DNA from: Parabacteroides merdae ATCC 43184
GTDB taxonomy: Bacteria > Bacteroidota > Bacteroidia > Bacteroidales > Tannerellaceae
DNA: 64,000 nucleotides
Direction of reading: 5' to 3'
NCBI RefSeq assembly: GCF_025151215.1
Contig: NZ_CP102286.1
Coordinates: 1,054,001-1,118,000 of the forward strand
Within the stretch, counting starts at the first letter, position 1. Each line of letters begins with the position of its first letter. Shown piece after piece: positions 10,785 to 18,153 of the stretch. Made by a program: the position numbers and the translations under genes. Below the pieces are notes generated by a model, which worked only from the letters and a program-made list of their open reading frames with translations, did no database searches and was not told the DNA's origin.

Positions 10785-10792
10785 TATCTTTG
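10785..10792 (+). promoter_or_regulatory. -7 box of the nucleotidyltransferase-like gene
   Basis: TATCTTTG fits TAnnTTTG and is only 10 bases before the ATG at 10803, so the message has almost no leader. It also rules out the TTG at 10782 as the start. Confidence 0.55.
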
Positions 10793-10802
10793 CATGCTCA
10801 AA

Positions 10803-11396
10803 ATGAACGATATGGATATTCTTGAACTTGCCCTACATAATCAGCAAACCGCTTGGAATATATTGGAACATACCGGTATTATCCCGGCATGGGAACGTAT
10901 TGGGGCAACCGTTCATTTGGTAGGCTCACTCAAATCCGGTCTGTTGGCAAAGAGTAGGGATATAGACCTGCATATATATACCGATACATTGGATATTGCA
11001 GCCAGCTTTTCTGTGATGCAGGAACTTGCCGAACAGCTCTCTTTAAAGGAAATCCAATTTAAAAATCTAATTCAGACAGAAGAAGAGTGCATCGAATGGC
11101 ACTCCATCTACGAAGATGAGGACATGAACACGTGGAAGTTCGACATGATTCATATTCGTAAAGGCTCAAAATATGATGGTGTGGTAGAAAAAGTAACTGC
11201 TGCCATAACGAACCGACTTACTCCTGAAATCAAGAATACTATCCTTCAAATTAAATTCGATGTGCCGGATGGGGTACAGATTCCCGGCATAGAAATCTAT
11301 CATGCTGTTTTCGTGGGTGGAGTTCGTAGTTACGAAGAACTGGAACAATGGAGAAAAACCAATCCGCTAACAAATAGCTTGGATTGGTTGCCATAA
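10803..11396 (+). CDS. Nucleotidyltransferase-fold protein of unknown role
   Basis: 197 residues from the ATG at 10803 (an alternative is 10812). Near residue 40 it has VGSLKSGLLAKSRDIDLHIY. This is the GS...DxD pattern of the polymerase-beta nucleotidyltransferase superfamily, with DID as metal ligands. A third acidic residue could be in WKFDMIHI near residue 115. Such small enzymes add nucleotides to antibiotics, proteins or RNA, or are MNT-type antitoxins. No HEPN-type partner is seen next to it, so a toxin-antitoxin role is not supported. It is one of few intact genes in the decayed island. Confidence 0.65.
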   Translation: MNDMDILELALHNQQTAWNILEHTGIIPAWERIGATVHLVGSLKSGLLAKSRDIDLHIYTDTLDIAASFSVMQELAEQLSLKEIQFKNLIQTEEECIEWHSIYEDEDMNTWKFDMIHIRKGSKYDGVVEKVTAAITNRLTPEIKNTILQIKFDVPDGVQIPGIEIYHAVFVGGVRSYEELEQWRKTNPLTNSLDWLP

Positions 11397-12161
11397 TCAA
11401 TAGAGAATACCGAAACTTTCTGCCCGGTTGATGGCTTCGATCACATTATCGACATTCAGTGTTGCCAATATATTCTTGCGGTGATTGTTCACCATGTAAA
11501 TACTAAGGTTCAGTTTATAAGCAATTTCCTTGCTCAAAAAGCCCTGTCGGATTAATAAAAGTATTTCCTTTTCCCGCTTGATTAATTGTTGGTCTGCCGG
11601 AACAACTGCCGATGCAAGTATCTCACCCGTCTTCCGATTAATAATCGTTCGCTTAATTCGCTCCATAGGTGTTTGGTCAGGTGAAAGATCCATCACTCCC
11701 ATAATCATCCACGCCTTTCCGTTCTTGTCTTTCTGAATCACTTGGTGGCGACTGATAACATTCACATATTCCTGCTGGGCATTCAGCATACGAATTTGGA
11801 ATATCTGCTGATAATCATTCCTCTGTTCCTGCGGAAGTGAATAGATGAACTATCCGTGTTCAATCTGGTGTTCGATGAGTTGCGTCCGGTCGTCAGGGTG
11901 AATCCGTTCCTCCTGCAAATCGCCCTGTTTACGAATAGTCTTTATCCATATAGGGTTATATCCGAAGATAGTCGCAAAGTTATCGGATGCAAAATCGTAT
12001 CGTTCTTTGAAAACATCTACCGTAAAGATACAACTCTGGCTCATTTGTGAGAATGCCTGTATGGAGGCCCTGCGTTCATTCCACGAATCATAGTCCACAT
12101 CTAGCGGGCTGATCTGCTGTCTTGCCCATAATTTTTCGGGAGTTATCTTATTGGTAGTCAT
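11397..12161 (-). pseudogene. PAS-LuxR transcriptional regulator interrupted by an amber codon
   Basis: Two frames in the same phase are separated by one TAG at 11850-11852. The N-terminal frame (MTTNKITPEKLWARQQ) has a PAS-like domain with FKERYDFASDNFATIFGY and ERIHPDDR. After the stop the frame continues FIYSLPQEQRNDYQQIFQIR, keeping the PAS fold. It ends in a LuxR-type HTH (REKEILLLIRQGFLSKEIAY, then VNNHRKNILATLN). A single CAG-to-TAG change accounts for the break, and the rest is well preserved. Relatives are common on Bacteroides mobile elements. Translation of the HTH part alone from a start after the stop is possible but unproven. Confidence 0.75.
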
Positions 12162-12320
12162 GTAGCAAAGATAAGCGATAAATCTTTTCGTATCTCTATT
12201 TCCATTTGACTTTCTATGTAAATACGTTCAAAAAAAAGAATATCCTATGAGTATATTCCAAATGAATTGAGCCAGAGATAGACAGGATATACCACTTTCA
12301 GACAGTTTTGAAAACGGCTC

Positions 12321-12358
12321 TTGATTCTATTTTCATTTGCCGATGAAAATAGAATCAA
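12321..12358. repeat. Perfect 16-bp inverted repeat (strong hairpin) upstream of the first excisionase remnant
   Basis: TTGATTCTATTTTCAT at 12321-12336 is mirrored exactly at 12343-12358 with a 6-base loop. The right arm with its flank (GATGAAAATAGAATCAA, then MACG) recurs with one change at about 10695-10715, upstream of helD. It lies 32 bases before the ATG of the HTH gene, so it may be an operator, an attenuator or an end of the element. Confidence 0.75.
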
Positions 12359-12389
12359 CACGTTTTATAAACCATTAAAAATTAAAAGT

Positions 12390-12702
12390 ATGGAAGTAGT
12401 AACCATTGAAAAGAGAACCTTTTCGTATGTCTGCGAACGATTCACCGAGTTTGCAATAGAAAGTTTGTGCAGCACTCATATCCAGAAAGTAGAAAACTGG
12501 CTGGATGGATAGTCAGGAAGTGTGTCTGTTGTTGGGCTTTAGTAAACGAACACTGTAATATTACCGTAGTAGTGGACGGCTGGCTTATTCTCAAATCGGC
12601 AGCAAAATTTATTATAAGTCTTCCGATATTGAAAGAATTATTGCGAACAGTGAAACACAAAATCAATCACCCAAACAAATTATGCCTTATGAAAAGAACT
12701 AA
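12390..12702 (+). pseudogene. Excisionase-type HTH protein, frameshifted and nonsense-mutated
   Basis: The gene starts MEVVTIEKRTFSYVCERF, as the small HTH (Xis-like) proteins of Bacteroides integrative elements do, and reads to VENWLDG before a stop. The expected HTH continues in the +1 frame as MDSQEVCLLLGFSKRTL, a TAA at 12556-12558, then YYRSSGRLAYSQIGSKIYY and KSSDIERII. A CAA-to-TAA change fits the internal stop because relatives read RTLQ at this point. So there is one frameshift near 12500 and one nonsense codon. The product would have bound DNA with a winged HTH to promote excision. Confidence 0.72.
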
Positions 12703-12982
12703 AGAAGATTACCCGTCTTTCAACCTATTTTTCATTGTCGGCACATGGGAAAGTGTTAATTTGAATCCCACGGTTATCATCTATTGGAGCGACAAAGAGT
12801 ATCTCTTTTCTATTATATATGTATCGGAAACTACCAAACAGGCTTCACCCGCTACTTATGAGATACAGCAAGATGGTAGCCAGTATTTTATTGCCATTGC
12901 GTCTAAACGGCTCTATATAGATTATGATTCGGCAAAAGATATACTTAGTATTTCATCGTTGGGTGACTATCTGCGCAACTAA
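12689..12982 (+). CDS. DUF3876 family protein
   Basis: 97 residues starting MKRTKEDYPSFN; the ATG overlaps the end of the preceding HTH remnant. The pattern GTWESVNLNPTVIIYWSDK followed by YEIQQDGSQYFI and LYIDYDSAKDILSI matches DUF3876, a small beta-rich family encoded next to HTH genes on Bacteroides conjugative transposons. Function unknown. The frame is intact although both flanking HTH genes are broken. The assignment is by pattern memory, with good agreement over the whole length. Confidence 0.72.
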   Translation: MKRTKEDYPSFNLFFIVGTWESVNLNPTVIIYWSDKEYLFSIIYVSETTKQASPATYEIQQDGSQYFIAIASKRLYIDYDSAKDILSISSLGDYLRN

Positions 12983-13035
12983 TCAGCCATCTAGCCATCT
13001 TGAAATCAATATTTCAATAAAACAATCTTTCAATC

Positions 13036-13329
13036 ATGGAACTAATAAATAAAGATACCCCACAAGTCAAAGAATTTATTTCTTCGCTCGATTCGATGCT
13101 GGACAGCATTGAATCTATTGTCAAACATTACAAGCCCCACCTTAACGGGGAACGTTTTCTTTTTAATAATGAGGTTTCCAAGAAACTAAATGTCAGTTTG
13201 CGAACCTTGCAGGTGTGGTGAGATACAGGACTAATCCCCTTTATCCAGATAAAAGGTAAAATCATCTATCGCCAAAGCGATATTGATAAACTGCTTCAAA
13301 AGCACTACTTTGAAAGCTGGAAAGAGTAA
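13036..13329 (+). pseudogene. Second excisionase-type HTH protein, nonsense mutation
   Basis: It reads MELINKDTPQVKEFISSLDS through HLNGERFLFNNEVSKKLNVS and LRTLQVW. A TGA at 13219-13221 follows, then it continues in the same frame as DTGLIPFIQIKGKIIYRQSD and IDKLLQKHYFESWKE. The intact homologue at 50805-51098 has YRDQGRIPYIQLGGKILYRQ there, so a CGA (Arg)-to-TGA change is the likely cause. Without this stop it would be a normal ~97-residue winged-HTH protein. It is the counterpart of the gene on the second mobile patch. Confidence 0.75.
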
Positions 13330-13373
13330 CCTGCCAAGCCCAAAAACATTGTTTTTCGGAATTTAATTTGAAT

Positions 13374-13513
13374 CATTGACTTTTCCAGTGAAGTATTTAG
13401 TCTGTGCAAGTCTTTAGATGAAAATACGCTCGAACATAGTGAGAGGAAGATTTTCATCTAAACCGAAGGCTCGGACTTGAACAGGCTAAATACGGAACTT
13501 ACCTTTGTCAATG
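13374..13513. repeat. 140-bp nested inverted repeat downstream of the HTH remnants
   Basis: Three nested arm pairs are visible. CATTGAC 13374-13380 pairs with GTCAATG 13507-13513. 13393-13412 pairs with 13474-13493 (18 of 20 bases). TTTAGATGAAAAT 13413-13425 pairs exactly with 13450-13462. The whole could fold into one long cruciform or RNA hairpin with a ~24-base loop. It contains no credible ORF. It may be an end, oriT or regulatory RNA of the decayed element. Confidence 0.7.
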
Positions 13514-13612
13514 CTTCATATTGAGTTCTGGAAAACTTACTATAAAAGAAAAGGATTGAGAAAATGAAATTCATTCTTCCCAATCCTTTTTCAATATTAG
13601 CTACTATTTTTA

Positions 13613-13806
13613 TTATATAGCCAATTCCGACAGGCAGCTATTTACTTTTTGCATATCCTTGAAAATATTCTGATCCAATACCCTTGCATAGTGTTTTGTT
13701 ACGCTTGTATCTGCATGACCTAACATCTTAGCAACATTCTCCATACTCACGCCATTTGCAAGGCAAATGCTTGTGGCATAGCTATGACGGGCTGTGTAAG
13801 TAATAT
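13613..13806 (-). pseudogene. C-terminal fragment of a tyrosine recombinase
   Basis: The fragment begins abruptly at YTARHSYATSICLANGVS and runs through VAKMLGHADTSVTKHYARV to a normal end (SCLSELAI). It thus holds the HxxR arginine-histidine motif, the GH histidine and the tyrosine nucleophile, but no core-binding domain and no first catalytic arginine. Upstream (13807-13963) the frame is open but reads like noncoding DNA. Codon use is AT-richer than in the recombinase half at 14085. It is probably the integrase of the decayed element. Confidence 0.75.
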
Positions 13807-13920
13807 TTAGAAATGCAATAAAAAACAGAATGACGAGAATTAAACGTAAAACGTTTATAATTAAGCATTTTTCAAGAATTGCAGAACAGACATTCCTGCA
13901 AAGGACAACAAAATATTGCG

Positions 13921-14088
13921 ACGTTTCAGTTACCAGACTGTTAGCCGCCTGTTTCGGAAACAACGGCAGGTAACCGAATTTTTACCGATAGGAACAAAGC
14001 GGATTTGTATTCACTGTTTATCAATGTTTTGCATGCCAAAGGACGCTTTTCAAAGGAGTATTTTTACAACCTAAAAAGAGCGTTATGA
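13921..14088 (+). other. Unassigned coding-like remnant before the integrase half
   Basis: Two short frames look coding: VTRLLAACFGNNGR, then after a frame change TDRNKADLYSLFINVLHAKG and RFSKEYFYNLKRAL, whose stop overlaps the ATG at 14085. The stop/start overlap and the regular amphipathic pattern suggest the 3-prime end of a gene once co-transcribed with the integrase. I do not recognise the family. Confidence 0.3.
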
Positions 14089-15155
14089 AAGTGGAAAAAT
14101 TCAAGGTGCTGCTCTACCTGAAAAAGAGCGAGCCGGACAAGACCGGCAAGGCCCCGGTCATGGGACGGATCACCCTCAACCGCACGATGGCGCAGTTCAG
14201 CTGCAAGCTCTCCTGTACCCCCGGGCTATGGAACGCGCGTGAGAGCCGATTGAATGGCAAGAGCCGGGAAGCGGTGGAGACCAATGAAAAGATAGAGAGG
14301 CTGCTGCTTGCCGTACACTCGGCCTTCAATTCCCTCATGGAAAGGAAAAAGGATTTCGATGCCGCCGCGGTCAGGGACATGTTCCAGGGTAACGCGGGCA
14401 TGCAGATGACCCTGCTCAAACTTCTCGACCGGCACAACGAGGAGATGAAGACCCGTGTCGGCGTGGACCGTGCGCCGACGACAATGTCGACCTACGTGTA
14501 CACCCGGCGCACCCTTGCCGAATTCATCAAAACGGAATTCAAGGTCTCGGACCTCGCCTTCGGACAGCTCAACGAGCAGTTCATTCGTGACTATCAGGAT
14601 TTCTGCCTGGAAAAGAAGAGACTGGCGATGGAGACGGTGCGCCATTACCTGTCCATCCTGAAAAAGATCTGCCGGATCGCCTACAAGGAGGGGCACTCGG
14701 AGAAATACCATTTCTGCCACTTCAAGCTGCCCAAGCAGAAGGAGACAACACTGAAAGCACTCAGCCGTGAGAATTTCGAGAAGCTGCGTGATCTGGAGAT
14801 ACCGGAAAAACGCAGGTCACATGTCATCACCCGAGACCTCTTCCTCTTTGCCTGTTACACCGGCACCGCCTATGCCGATGCGGTAAGCATCACCCGGGAG
14901 AACCTCTTCACGGATGACGAGGGCAGCCTCTGGCTGAAATACCGGCGAAAGAAGACCGACTACCTCGGACGCGTCAAGCTGCTGCCGGAAGCACTCGCGT
15001 TGATCGAGAAGTACCGTGACGATACCCGCACCACCCTCTTCCCGCCGCAGGACTACCACACGCTCAGGGCAAACATGAAATCCCTGCGCCTAATGGTGGG
15101 GCTCAGCCAGGACCTTGTCTACCACACAGCAAGATATTTAAATTTTCTTTTCTAA
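14085..15155 (+). pseudogene. Tyrosine recombinase lacking its C-terminal catalytic part
   Basis: GC-rich gene starting MKVEKFKVLLYLKKSEPDK. It has an arm-binding N-terminal region, a SAM-like core-binding domain (TMSTYVYTRRTLAEFIKTEF, then LNEQFIRDYQDFCLEKKR), and the start of the catalytic domain with TRDLFLFACYTGTAYADAVS. It stops at LVYHTAR, where family members continue with HTFAT, GH and the tyrosine nucleophile. Here the sequence turns AT-rich and ends YLNFLF. Length is 356 against about 400-410 for intact relatives. It cannot cut DNA by itself. It was truncated at the same motif where the opposite-strand fragment at 13613-13806 begins. Confidence 0.82.
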
Positions 15156-15387
15156 TTGAAATACAGATAATTACATGTTTATTCCTCTTGGTCAGGTAAC
15201 GATTTAGAAACGAGCGAACTACATATATTTGCCTTATTTTGCATTTAGTTAAAAGAACACCCTATTTCTCTACAAAGATAGTGCCTTTTTATTTATTAGC
15301 TATTTTTTCTTACCATAATTTCGATAACTAACCTATATAACCCTTGTAGCCCTCAGTTTATTATCTCTGCTTAATTATTCTAATTCT

Positions 15388-15561
15388 GCTTCAGAACGTT
15401 CGCTGGCCGAAGCATTGGAAAAACAGGACCTGTTCATCAACTCCACACTGGCACTACTCGTCTACAACATTTTGTAGAAAATGTTCCGAAACGGTATGAT
15501 CAAGCATAACGAGCTGTACCTTAATCTGAAAATCATGAAGGTGAATCCGATAATCATATAG
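15388..15561 (+). pseudogene. Fragment of a PRTRC-type ThiF family protein
   Basis: The frame reads LAEALEKQDLFINSTLALLV and YNIL, a TAG at 15475-15477, then KMFRNGMIKHNELYLNLKIM and KVNPIII. The DLFINSTLA ... W-x-MFR-x-G-M pattern is the C-terminus of the ThiF/E1-like protein of PRTRC gene sets on Bacteroidota and proteobacterial elements. The TAG replaces the usual tryptophan codon (TGG). Everything upstream of this fragment is missing. It marks the right end of the decayed element. Confidence 0.55.
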
Positions 15562-15873
15562 ACAGATCTGTTATGCAATTTTTTCTTTAGTTATTTATTA
15601 AGGGGCAGTCTAGTGTTCTTTGAAAACTAGAAAACACTTCTTTTGCTCGGAAGGAAAGAGTTCAGGCAATGGTCTTTCCATTTCGAACATTTTATTTTCT
15701 GCGTGGTAAGATATTCTTTGGTATTAACCCTGACACTCCGTTTCAAGTTTTCGCTTAATATACAGAACAAGGTCTTTTATTATGTTACTAAAGTAATGTC
15801 TTCATGGGATAAAAATAATTAAAGCATCTTTTATCAATCAAGAATAGTTTAGCAGGAGATATACATAACAGCT
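15562..15873. other. Intergenic region before the capsule-locus recombinase
   Basis: No credible ORF or RNA gene is seen. A 25-base stretch near 15783-15810 (TTACTAAAGTAATG and flank) resembles one near 52885-52912 beyond the capsule locus and IS patch; the similarity is partial. Confidence 0.35.
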
Positions 15874-15905
15874 GGAAGCTTTTTGAATTGCTTCCGGTTT
15901 TTATT
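15874..15905 (+). terminator. Rho-independent terminator-like hairpin
   Basis: GGAAGC (15874-15879) and GCTTCC (15890-15895) form a short stem with a 10-base loop, followed by GGTTTTTATT. It would isolate the recombinase gene from upstream transcripts. Confidence 0.55.
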
Positions 15906-15934
15906 CCATATGTTAAACTAATAATTGATTATTT

Positions 15935-17143
15935 ATGACTAGTGTAAAAGTAAAATTCACTCCTTCATCCGTTATCCTTAAAGAGGGATCGGTTCATTAT
16001 CAAATAATTCATCATTGTAAAGTACGGCATATCCGCACCGGTTACAAACTGTTTCCAAGTGAGTGGATTTCTGCTTCCGGTGAAATCAATGTCTCGGCAG
16101 GAAGTGGAGAAGGCCGAAAAAGCTATCTTGCCGCATTAAAAAATCAAATTGATAAAGACCTTTTCCGAATAAAGAAATGCATCAACCGATTGAATCAGGA
16201 AGACAGCCCTTTCACTGTGGACCGTATAATAGAACTTTACACTGTTCCTGAAGGGAATTGCACTTTCCTTTTATATGGAAAAGAACTGCTGGTAGAATTG
16301 AGGCAGATAGGTAAGGTACGCACAGCCGGCACCTATCAGAATGCCTTGAACAGCTTTGAGCGGTTTCGGGGACACCGGGGCGATATCCCATTGGATGAAC
16401 TGGATTCCAATCAGATGATAACCTATGAAAGCTGGCTCAAAGGAACCGGTGTCTGTCCGAATACCAGTTCGTATTATATGCGTAACCTCAGGGCCATTTA
16501 TAACCGGGCCGTGAGTGAAGGGCTTGTTGTTCAACGAAATCCCTTCAAGCATGTCTATACCGGCATAGACAAAACAAAGAAACGGGCGGTTTCCCTCAGC
16601 GTGATTCGAAGAATACGGGATTTGGATCTTAATAAGAAGTCTCTCATTTTTGCCAGGGACATCTTTATGTTCAGTTTTTATACACGTGGAATGTCCTTTG
16701 TGGATATGGCATTCCTGAAAAAGAAAGACCTCCAGAATGGAATCCTGACCTATCGGAGAAAAAAAACCGGTCAGCAATTGTTTATCAAATGGGAAAAGCC
16801 CATGCAGGAACTTATTGATAAATACAATACCTCTGAAACTTCCTACCTGCTACCAATTATTCAGAACAATGGTGTGGACGAATGGCATCAATACCAAAAT
16901 GAAGCGCACCGTATCAACAGAAATCTGAAATACATTGGCAAACAAATAGGTTTAGGTATTCCACTTACCACCTATGTTGCGCGCCATGCTTGGGCCAGCA
17001 TCGCTCAAAGTAAAAATGTTTCTTTGCCTGTTATCAGTGAGGCACTGGGACATGATTCGGAGCAAACCACCCGAATTTATCTTGCCTCTTTAGACACGTC
17101 TATTGTAGACAAGGCGAATAGTCTCATTTTGATGTCTATATAA
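15935..17143 (+). CDS. Tyrosine recombinase at the head of the capsule locus (candidate promoter invertase)
   Basis: A complete 402-residue site-specific recombinase with the Bacteroidetes arm domain at the N-terminus. The core domain has RTAGTYQNALNSFERFRG. Catalytic residues are present: the first arginine in RDIFMFSFYTRGMSF, a lysine region RRKKTGQQ, HxxR-type VARHAWASIAQ, GH in EALGHDSEQ and the tyrosine in TTRIYLASLD. It lies directly before an inverted-repeat-bounded promoter segment and upxY, as in other Bacteroidales capsule loci, so inversion of that segment is its probable job. Direct evidence for its target site is lacking. Confidence 0.88.
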   Translation: MTSVKVKFTPSSVILKEGSVHYQIIHHCKVRHIRTGYKLFPSEWISASGEINVSAGSGEGRKSYLAALKNQIDKDLFRIKKCINRLNQEDSPFTVDRIIELYTVPEGNCTFLLYGKELLVELRQIGKVRTAGTYQNALNSFERFRGHRGDIPLDELDSNQMITYESWLKGTGVCPNTSSYYMRNLRAIYNRAVSEGLVVQRNPFKHVYTGIDKTKKRAVSLSVIRRIRDLDLNKKSLIFARDIFMFSFYTRGMSFVDMAFLKKKDLQNGILTYRRKKTGQQLFIKWEKPMQELIDKYNTSETSYLLPIIQNNGVDEWHQYQNEAHRINRNLKYIGKQIGLGIPLTTYVARHAWASIAQSKNVSLPVISEALGHDSEQTTRIYLASLDTSIVDKANSLILMSI

Positions 17144-17164
17144 ATAAATACCGAAAAAGGTACA

Positions 17165-17183
17165 TATCTTCTTAAGAGAAGTA
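17165..17183 (+). repeat. Invertible-segment repeat IR1
   Basis: TATCTTCTTAAGAGAAGTA; its core CTTCTTAAGAGAAG is itself nearly palindromic around TTAA. Inverted match to 17361-17379. Confidence 0.8.
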
Positions 17184-17194
17184 TATTTCGTTTG

Positions 17195-17202
17195 CAAAAG
17201 TA
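17195..17202 (-). promoter_or_regulatory. Promoter -7 box inside the invertible segment
   Basis: TACTTTTG on the minus strand, with CTTG at 17221-17224 eighteen bases upstream as a weak -33. It points away from upxY in this orientation. Confidence 0.6.
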
Positions 17203-17355
17203 CGAAAAAAATCTAAAAATCAAGGCATAAAGTGAACTTTTTTTACTACTTATTTTTAAGAATCTTCAACATAATGCGTAAAATGAAAAACAATCATCCC
17301 CATATATCCTCTAACATGACTTTGTTTATCAAGTTATTATCGCTTTATAACTAAA

Positions 17356-17379
17356 AGATGTACTTCTCTTAAGAAGATA
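17356..17379 (-). repeat. Invertible-segment repeat IR2
   Basis: Inverted partner of IR1 over 19 bases (17361-17379). Its 22 bases 17356-17377 are also repeated directly at 17415-17436. Confidence 0.8.
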
Positions 17380-17414
17380 AAGTGACTATCGCTACTCTTT
17401 CAAGTTCATTATAT

Positions 17415-17436
17415 AGATGTACTTCTCTTAAGAAGA
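17415..17436 (-). repeat. Third copy of the recombination repeat (IR3)
   Basis: A 22-base direct copy of 17356-17377, also inverted relative to IR1 over 16-17 bases. It gives the recombinase a choice of two right-hand partners: IR1 x IR3 would invert a longer segment, and IR2 x IR3 would delete 59 bases. Confidence 0.75.
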
Positions 17437-17606
17437 GTAGTATGTTTTAGTATAAGTGAACACTTGCCTTTTAGAATAGCGATGCAAGGAATGATTAAAG
17501 GAATAAAAGATTCCTACTTTTGGAAAGTGTTTTGTAACTGCTTGATTATTAATAAATAGAATGATCGTGCAGGATTGGTGATATTTGCTTGAACTAAAGT
17601 ATATCA
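17437..17606 (+). promoter_or_regulatory. Leader region of the upxY/capsule operon
   Basis: 170 untranslated bases between IR3 and upxY. UpxY proteins act on the 5-prime leader of their own operon, so this is the expected target. It also holds TACTTTTG at 17515-17522, a possible weak plus-strand promoter box without a TTTG partner. Confidence 0.5.
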
Positions 17607-18143
17607 ATGGGAAATACTGAATACGCACAATGGTATGTTATGCGTGATTTAAAACGGTGTAATGCTAAAAAGCCGGCATACAAACAACTGCAAGAAGCAG
17701 GAGTAAAGGTATTTGTCCCCTTGAAGTGGCAAATCATTTTGCAAAAGGGCAAAAAGGTGCGTGAGAAAGTTCCGGTCATTCAAGATTTGCTCTTTGTTTA
17801 TGATTCCCGTCAGCATTTGGACTCCATTGTGGAAAGAACCAAAACGCTTCAATACCGTTGGTTGAGGAATACGTTCCGGGAGCCTATGACTGTGTCTGAT
17901 TTGGAAATGGACAGATTCATACAAGCCGTCAGCAGTTCCGATTCACCCCAATATTATTTGCCGGAAGAAATAACCCCTCAGATGTGCGGGCGCAAAATTC
18001 AGATTATAGGAGGCTCTCTCAATGGATATGAGGGCTGTTTGCTTAAAATACGAGGCAGCAAGATAAAACGCTTGCTTGTCGAATTAAAGGGTTATCTCGC
18101 TGTTGGTGTGGAGGTTCTTCCTGAATATATTCAATTTGTCTGA
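17607..18143 (+). CDS. upxY: UpxY family transcription antiterminator (NusG paralogue)
   Basis: 178 residues with an N-terminal NusG domain (QWYVMRDLKRCNAKKPAYKQ, then VKVFVPLKW) and a C-terminal KOW-type region (CGRKIQIIGGSLNGYEG, then RLLVELKGYLAVGVEVLPEY). In B. fragilis, UpxY proteins stop premature termination in the leader of their own capsule operon by staying with RNA polymerase. It is the first gene after the invertible promoter, the standard position. No upxZ-type inhibitor gene follows. Capsule expression would thus need both promoter orientation and UpxY activity. Confidence 0.92.
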   Translation: MGNTEYAQWYVMRDLKRCNAKKPAYKQLQEAGVKVFVPLKWQIILQKGKKVREKVPVIQDLLFVYDSRQHLDSIVERTKTLQYRWLRNTFREPMTVSDLEMDRFIQAVSSSDSPQYYLPEEITPQMCGRKIQIIGGSLNGYEGCLLKIRGSKIKRLLVELKGYLAVGVEVLPEYIQFV

Positions 18144-18153
18144 TACGATATTT

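Larger units (their letters stand above)
17165..17379. promoter_or_regulatory. Probable invertible promoter segment (capsule ON/OFF switch)
   Basis: The segment is bounded by a perfect 19-bp inverted repeat, TATCTTCTTAAGAGAAGTA at 17165-17183 and its complement at 17361-17379. Inside, the best Bacteroidales promoter reads on the minus strand (TACTTTTG at 17195-17202), toward the recombinase and away from upxY. Flipping the segment would place that promoter directly upstream of the upxY leader. I found no equally good promoter in the plus direction inside the segment, so the sequenced state looks OFF for the capsule genes. Inversion itself is inferred from architecture. Confidence 0.75.

Noticed and set aside
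10803..11396. MNT-type antitoxin of a HEPN/MNT pair
   Set aside because: No HEPN-like partner gene is adjacent; only the nucleotidyltransferase motif can be supported.
9604..12161. Amber codon readthrough (suppressor tRNA or recoding) as an explanation for in-frame TAGs in helD and the PAS-LuxR gene
   Set aside because: Neighbouring genes in the same island also carry TAA, TGA and frameshifts, and no suppressor tRNA is visible in the window. Ordinary decay is simpler.
13842..13856. AAACGT-aaa-ACGTTT palindrome as an attachment site
   Set aside because: Only 6-bp arms in AT-rich DNA and no second copy found; not enough to call an att site.
17515..17522. Fixed plus-strand promoter in the upxY leader
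   Set aside because: The TACTTTTG box has no TTTG partner at the right distance; kept only as a note, because it would weaken the OFF interpretation if real.
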